A stretch of 64,000 nucleotides of DNA, from positions 4,944,984-5,008,983 of the forward strand of contig NC_052505.1 in NCBI RefSeq assembly GCF_014356525.2, read 5' to 3'. The notes under the pieces were generated by a model that was given only the letters and a program-made list of their open reading frames with translations, was not told where the DNA came from and ran no database searches. Both the position numbers and the translations under genes were made by a program. Source of the stretch: Nilaparvata lugens (taxonomy: Eukaryota > Arthropoda > Insecta > Hemiptera > Delphacidae). Positions 57,469 to 64,000 of this stretch are shown here, piece by piece. Position 1 is the stretch's first letter, and every line of letters begins with the position of its first letter.

Positions 57469-58199
57469 TGTGAACACGATAACTCCATTCCTAATTAACC
57501 GATTGACTTGAAATTTTAAACTTAAGGTCCATGAGGATCCGACAATTGGAAATTCAATTCAAAATGGTGGAAAAAATGGCGGATAATGGCTAAAAAAACC
57601 ATATTTTTCACGGTTTTCTCGAAATGGCTCCAACGATTTTCTTCAAATTTATACCCTAGATAGCTATTTATAAGTCCTATCAACTGACATGAGTCTCATT
57701 TCTGGGAAAATTGCAGGAACTCCGTAATATTCCTGAGAAGAATGAATTTTGTTATATTTCTATCACGATTTTCTCAAAAATGACTTGACCGATTTTTTTC
57801 AAATTCATACCCTGTATAGTTATTTATCAGCTCTATTAATTGACATGAGTATCCTCCCTGGGAAACTAACAGGGGGTCCACCCCATCCCTGAGAAATTTA
57901 CTTTGTAACCTCCTTCTCGTGCGTGAGGTAGGTAGGTAGAGCAGTTTATTCAAAAGAACACATGTCGATATTTTATTTGTAGAACAGCTGTTTTGACAAC
58001 TTTTAAAAAATCCTCAAATTTCATAATTAAAACAAAGGAAAATGTACTCTGAAAACAATAACAATAGTATAATCATAGTTTTAATTATTTAGCCGCCAAT
58101 CGGCATAATGTTATTCCCCGAAATTATCCTCGTTTAAGAATGAGGCTTATAGATGAATGAGCAAGGAAAGTTGTGTGAGTGTACCACACCAGATTTTTT
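57305..58199 (-). mobile_element. CA-repeat family, copy 3, inserted in the mariner relic
   Basis: Inverse of the family: starts TTACTTTCCTTGCCCTATTA and ends CCACACCAGATTTTTT. (TG)n at about 57439-57468. TATGTA on both sides suggests a target duplication. Confidence 0.7.
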
Positions 58200-58271
58200 A
58201 TGTAGTTTTTCATCAATTTATCCATCAAATTTATACATAAAACTAGGGAGTTCTTTTTTAAACACTCTGTA

Positions 58272-59985
58272 TTATTAGATGTTTAATGCTCAAGGAACCA
58301 GAATCACAATCTGGATAGGCTGAGTAATGAAAACTCTCTGAGTATAGATTGTCTGGTCTGTCTACACTTATAACTGTCATTAACAATGACAACTTTGACA
58401 AAGAACATCAAGTTCACAGAACATTCAAAGTTTTTGAATGAACTTATTTTTCTAATGATTGGACAATAGCAGTAGAATAACAACTGCATAAGTACTCGGA
58501 CCTTACCTGCTCCATTGTTCAAGTGTTATGAAAAGTTGACAAGAGTATTCTGAATTCAATGGTCTACACGGTCTACTACTATAGTCCAGTCCAGGTAGAC
58601 AAGCCCCTTTCTCAAATTTCCTAGAAAACTTTCACCTTTTTTTACAACATTGCCGTTATGTGCTGTTTTCTTGGAGCCTAGTCGATATAACTACTGTATA
58701 CATTTTAGGGTATAAATATCATTTAAGCTATACCTTCAAGCGTTTGGAAGCATGATGCCTCCTTCATTTCTCGTCGCCATTGAATATCGGGCAAGAAGTC
58801 AGGCGCCCAGACAGACTTATATGGGAAAACATCGACTTTCATTGCGTTATATCTTTCGACATACTTGATGGATTTCAATATAATTTTTTTTCAACTTTTC
58901 GTCATTTCCATTACCATATGATACAATGATTTGTTCATTGAACATTATTTTCAACTCGACCAAACATCTAATTTAGTGAACCTACCTTACTACAGATTTT
59001 GATCCATTCTATTAGCAAATGAGTCTCATTTTTACAATATTTTCCTATTACCATGTATTTAGGATATGGAAAATAAAACATTTATTATAGAACGCTAATA
59101 TTACAATATATTTTATTACATGGCAAATAATAATAAATCAACTGTTATCACAATATCTCGTGAAACTGTTTCCATTCGTTTTGCAACTTAAGTACCTATA
59201 GGTACTAACTATACTCTATACTCCTATATTTAATATAAGATAATATAACTACATATTATAAGAACGGGAAAAATAAAACAATAGCAATGATGAAGAATTT
59301 ATAGACAATTTTAGCAAATAATATTTTTTATAATACAAATTTAGCATACAATATTTTCATAGTTCACAAAATATTACAATATAAGACAAATTAATGGAAT
59401 GGAATATGGATACCTATATTGGATCTATGGAAATAAAATATTTATTACATATTTCCGAAACTTATATTTTATTACTTGGCAAATGATAATGAATCAACCA
59501 ATCAAGCACAATATTCCTTGAAACGATCATTTGGCACTAGGCTTAGCCTGCATGAAACATGACCGATGAAAATATAAAAATACTTATGTATGAAAAGAAA
59601 TATTTTTATCTGGTGCTTGCAGATTCGTACATCCATAAGCACTGCATGAAACTACCATACTTTGAATATTTTTCATTGCTTCAATAAAAAAATATTATCA
59701 TTTGAAAAAGGCTCTTTTTCTACACAGCGAATACAAATACCCGACTTCTTGCCCGAAATTTCTAGTAGCTACACTAGCGCAGTGGCTTCATAGCGGACTT
59801 CGCTCTTCTTAATCTTATTCTCTATATCAATGATAAATATATTCTTATACAGTTTGTACTATATTATAATATGTGTCAAAAATGGTTCTCTTCTTAGGGT
59901 CGTATGCATTACCTACGCTAAACCCTAAACCACTATTGAATTCTATTGATATGGTCGCATTTATTCCAATGTGTTACATTCCGGG
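58272..59985. other. Unassigned AT-rich region
   Basis: No gene is recognised. GGGCAAGAAGTCAGG near 58793 and its inverse near 59750 could be the ends of an element of about 1 kb. Confidence 0.35.
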
Positions 59986-59997
59986 TTTAAACTATTA

Positions 59998-60830
59998 GCT
60001 GATAGATGGAAATTACAGAGATATTGCAATTATTATTCAAATGCTAATGGATCAATTATTAAACGAGAATCCAAATTAAAGGCAGTAATTCACCCCGAAG
60101 ACTTCTGCTACTGTAAATTTCCATCTAGCTGTTTACCCTGTTGTCAATATTTGCAGTAGCAGATAGCAGAAGTCTTCGGGGTGAATTACAGCATTCAATT
60201 TGGATTTTCGTTTATTAATAATATTAGCTGATGTATCCCCGTTCAAACAGATGTAGTGTATGATACGCCCTTATTGAAATACACAATAATATTTATCAAG
60301 TACCCCTTATTCAATGACTATAAAACTACTCGTAGCTTCAACTCTTCAATATACATTTCTAATGTGTTGTGTTGAAATAAAGGGTAGTTGATCGTATTTA
60401 TTAAGTTTCAATAATTTTAGTAGCCCTGAAAATAGACAACTTTTTCATTCAAAGTTAGACATTTTTTCATCCATCATTGATTCATTGATTGCAAGGTATC
60501 TAGAATACATTCAATTATTATTAGACTATTAAACGAAAATCCAAATTGAATGCTGTAATTCACTCCGAAGACTTCTGCTACTGCAAATATTGACAACAAT
60601 GTAAACAGCTAGATGGAAATTCGATGAGCGCTACTATTCAAAAATTATTTCCCATTCCCGGGCTGACAAATTTCCATCTAGCTATATCAATACCCTGTTG
60701 TCAATACTTGCAGTAGCAGAAGTCTTCGGGGTGAATTACAGCATTCAATTTGGATTTTCGTTTAATAATAATAATTGATTCATTAGCATTTGAATAATTG
60801 CAATAACTCAGTAATTTCCATCTGTATCTA
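59998..60830. mobile_element. Foldback-family copies
   Basis: Two copies at about 60000-60225 and 60533-60820 share CCCCGAAGACTTCTGCTACTG-type ends and inverse; the second keeps GAGCGCTACTATTCAAAAA. Confidence 0.7.
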
Positions 60831-62060
60831 GAATACCTTTATTCTATGTATTGTAGGTATATAGCCTATCTAATACAATGTATTCTAGATTGGAAGTGAA
60901 TATGGCCCTGAATTTATTATTAGTAGGGCTATACTCCCAGATTAATTTTCTCTCTCTGAGTTTAAGTTTTATTTTTTGTGTCATGTGTACTGTATTGTAT
61001 TGTTTTTCTAATTCTCTCTTTGCTTACAAAAGGAATTGCATATATGCTACAAATGAATTACATTATGTTACTTAATGGATTACATATGTACAATGAATTG
61101 TAGATTAATAATTACATGAATCATCTCTTTTTCTTTTGAGTTTTTAAATTATTATGAATTCATTCTAGTTTTTCTGCTCTCTTAGTATTTCACTCTTAGT
61201 ACTTCTTCTTTTCGGATTGAGATTTAATTTTCTTTCTAGTTTTTCATACATTCCATATGTTTCTTTTTTCTTTATTATTTTTTTTTCTATTTTCGACTGA
61301 ATCTCAAGCCACTAATTATAGCCGACTGATTACTCGTTGCCATCGCTCAAACTACTTAGTTTTGCTGGTAACGCCAATGATAATATTATAATCGATTTTT
61401 AAATGGAAAATATTTTAATTTTAAGTTTTTGTAATGTATTGTATATGAATTTTTTTTTATATTTTTCACATTTGTAAAGTTTGTTTAATGATTTTGGCAA
61501 TAAATATTTCTTTCTTTCTTTCATCTATTACTGATAAAAACATAGATCTTTCCTGTAGACTGCCTTCTAAAGTAATGTTAGCGTAGCTATTTTTGTAGGA
61601 TCAGAAAATCCTAAAACATTTGGCTGAGGAAACGATTGTCTCTATTCGCCTGTAGTTTTGGAAGGATCTGAACTTACCTCTGTTACAAGGATAGTATATA
61701 TAGTTGTACACTATCCTTGTCTCCGTTGTACTTATAATTTCCAAGAAAACGGAAACGTTTAAGGGGTTAATAACCGGCTGACTACCTGGAGGTCGATCAC
61801 TGGAAACACCTGAGTTTTGTTTCGCTTCAAAATGCGGGCCTAGTATTCATAGCAGTTGAAGAGGCACCTGTTCACTTCAGCAAATTTTAACAATGAATTG
61901 AGTGCTCCACAGCTACCACATTATACACATACGTGACGCTTCAGAGAACTGCAAATTGTGAATCGTTCTATGTGGCCGCTGGTTACTCAGAAAAATAAAA
62001 GGACAGCAAATTGTGAATGTAGTCGCTGGTTACTCAGAAAAATAAAATCATTTACAATAG
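60831..62060. other. Unassigned region
   Basis: AT-rich; a duplicated stretch (TGGTTACTCAGAAAAATAAA) is near 61980-62045. No gene is recognised. Confidence 0.35.
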
Positions 62061-62087
62061 ACAAATGGATACGGTCAACGGTATCTT

Positions 62088-62160
62088 GTCAGTTTGGTGT
62101 GAGGATTCAATACCTGACTGGCAATTAGGAGGTACCGGGTTCAATTCCCGGGCTGGCAAA
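62088..62160 (+). repeat. tRNA-like Pol III core of the foldback family
   Basis: GTCAGTTTGGTGTGAGG resembles an A box and GGGTTCAATTCCCGG holds an exact B box (GGTTCAATTCC), about 70 bases in all with end pairing broken. It is too diverged for a working tRNA. It is inside a foldback copy (about 62063-62270). Confidence 0.6.
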
Positions 62161-62277
62161 CATTTTTGGATAGTAGCTCTCATCGAATTTCCCATCTATA
62201 AAGCCTACCATCTTGAAGTCTTCGGGGTGGTTAACAGCTTTCAACTCCGGATTTTCGTTTACTAATAATTATTTATC

Positions 62278-63300
62278 AACTGGCAGGTAACCCATGGTTC
62301 GCAAGCGTCTGATTAAAAACTTGATTTACTGAAGAATTTAAAATAGACAAATAACCATCCTCGGTGAATTAAGAATCAATATCCAACATTTCAAGTTAAT
62401 CAGTCCAGTCGTTGAGACGTGAATTTCCTATCCCTTTATTTTAGTAAAATTTATCATCTTTCCTTTACTACCTATCTCTTTAGTGAAATAGATGAGTTTA
62501 TTATATTATAGTGCCCCGTGTTCCGCGAAAGGTCTAATTAAAAAATTGACTTTCTGAGATCTTGAAGAATTAAAAATAGTTCTATAACCATCCTCGGTGA
62601 ATGAAGAATCAATATGCAAAATTTCAAGTTAATCAGTCCAGTAGTTGATACGTGATTACGCGTCATACGTGAATTTCCTATCCCGTACATGTATAAGCCG
62701 ATTCTTTCCTTTATTTTTTGATTATAGACTAGCAGATACCCGTGCTCTGCAATGGTCTATTTCTAAACTTGAAAACTAAAAACTTGATTATTATTTAAAA
62801 TAATTCAAGAGTTTAAAAAAGGTCAATAAACATCCTCGGTGAATTAAGAAATCAATACAGTTCAGAATTTTAACATGAGTATAATATTTTTGTGGATTTA
62901 AGTGAAATTTTTAATATTTTTTTTTGTGATTGTGAAGGAAGATTTTTGTTTGGATTTCTTGTATTTTGAAATTAATTAATCTGATAAATTCAAAATTATT
63001 GTAGTACATTTATTTTTTGGACTCGAAATAGTATGTGAATTAAGTTATCATTTACATAACCTCTAGACTGTATATTCCAAATTAAGGTTTAAAGCAGTTT
63101 TGGGCGAATGCCTGTTGTTTTTACCTGCATTGTATTTATTGTCTATGAATAAATAAATGAATAAATATCAAATTTCAAGTTAATCAGTCCAGTAGTTCAG
63201 ACGTGATTATGCGTCATACGTGAATTTCCTATCCCGTACATGTACAAGCTGATTCATTCCTTTATTTTAGTGAGATTTATTATCATTCCTTTATTATCTA
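62278..63300. repeat. Three or more copies of the GTAACC dispersed repeat
   Basis: CGTGAATTTCCTATCCCGTA, AACCATCCTCGGTGAATTAA and TTTCAAGTTAATCAGTCCAG recur at about 62278, 62510 and 62735. The last is broken by an insert with TTTTGGGCGAATGCCTGTTG, ending near 63170. Confidence 0.65.
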
Positions 63301-63317
63301 TTTAGTGAAATAGACTA

Positions 63318-64000
63318 GTAGTTCTGTGAACAGTAGACCTCACGCAGTATTCTCATCCACAAGTATCTGATTGAAACTATAGACCTTATGGAAATACAGC
63401 AATAGACTGTCTTATCCACACATATCTGTGTTATCTATTGTCAGCTGATTTATGACGAATAATTCTATAGTCTGATTTTTACTCTAATATTGGCGTATGA
63501 AGGAGGCTCCATTTTCCTTTTATATTATCCTTGAGATGAAAAATATCCAAAAACCTTGTATATACGTCGACGCGCAATTAAAAAAGGAACATACCTGTCA
63601 AATTTCATGAAAATCTATTACCGCTTTTCGCTGTAAATGCGCAACATATAGACATTTAAACATTAGAGAAATGCCAAACCGTCGACTTGAATCTTAGACC
63701 TCATTTCGCTCGGTTAATTAGTTTGTTATTTATTGGGTTAGCACATACGATACAATGATTAGAAAATAAAAAACAGTCTATATATAGATATTATATTATA
63801 GATGATAAGAAAGAGACAAGAGCTTATATTTTATCTCTGATTGTAAGATCGAATGACTACGATTGGCATGTAAAATGAAAAACCGAATCAGAGAAATGAA
63901 ATATTAATTGACCGAGCGAAGTGAGGTCTAAGATTCAAGTCGACGGTTTGGCATTTCTCTTAATGTTTAAATGTTTGAATGTTTAAAATGTTTTAATGCT
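63318..64000. mobile_element. Family-7 elements at the right edge
   Basis: One copy at 63318-63720 (TGTGAACAGTAGACCTCACG to CATTTCGCTCGGTTAATTA). A second, inverted, starts at about 63908 and is cut by the window end. Confidence 0.65.

Larger units (their letters stand above)
56814..58269 (+). mobile_element. Tc1/mariner-type element with TA target
   Basis: Inverted ends CAGAGTGTTTAAAAAAGAAC.. and the inverse, flanked by TA (56812-56813 and 58270-58271). A transposase relic is inside, and a CA-repeat family element has inserted downstream of it. Confidence 0.75.

Noticed and set aside
62088..62160. A working tRNA gene
   Set aside because: The B box is exact but the acceptor stem and anticodon arm do not fold properly, and the sequence sits inside a repeat family.

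Overview
The window looks like nuclear DNA from an insect. It is AT-rich, has large introns with GT..AG borders, and is dense in foldback MITEs, Helitron-like ends, RTE-type retrotransposon tails, a Tc1/mariner-like relic and a recent LTR insertion. The repeat style suggests a hemipteran, possibly a delphacid planthopper; that species-level guess is an inference. No bacterial or plasmid features were seen.

One host gene is well supported. It lies on the + strand and enters from the left edge. Ten coding exons can be read (1409-1613, 3541-3813, 7230-7400, 13563-13796, 24072-24187, 28035-28272, 28793-28938, 29716-29902, 38466-38718, 42976-43119), ending in a TAA at 43117-43119. They encode about 650 residues of the C-terminal part of a low-complexity, Ser/Pro-rich protein with one charged helical segment. 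I do not recognise the family with confidence. All junction phases agree except between 24187 and 28035, which implies a missed small exon or another donor. Two exons sit in decayed tandem arrays: the 3' end plus donor of 3541-3813 recurs downstream, and the acceptor plus 5' half of 28035-28272 recurs three times upstream with a period of about 184 bp.

The largest mobile element is a complete, young LTR retrotransposon on the minus strand (14416-23234) inside the intron 13797-24071. It has 2.44-kb LTRs that are almost identical, a 4-bp GTAT target duplication, a retrovirus-type primer binding site, and one ORF of 553 residues that is gag-like (coiled coil plus basic repeats). There is no pol, so it resembles a LARD, a non-autonomous large-LTR element.

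The other introns and all of 43120-64000 are a patchwork of repeats: foldback MITEs, some nested three deep; an 830-bp near-perfect hairpin at 24412-25239; a 1.76-kb tandem duplication at 9884-13408; a hAT-type MITE with 8-bp target duplications; a foldback family carrying a tRNA-like Pol III core; Helitron-like elements; a mariner-type transposase pseudogene (56940-57258); and two RTE-type reverse-transcriptase tails. No convincing second host gene was found.
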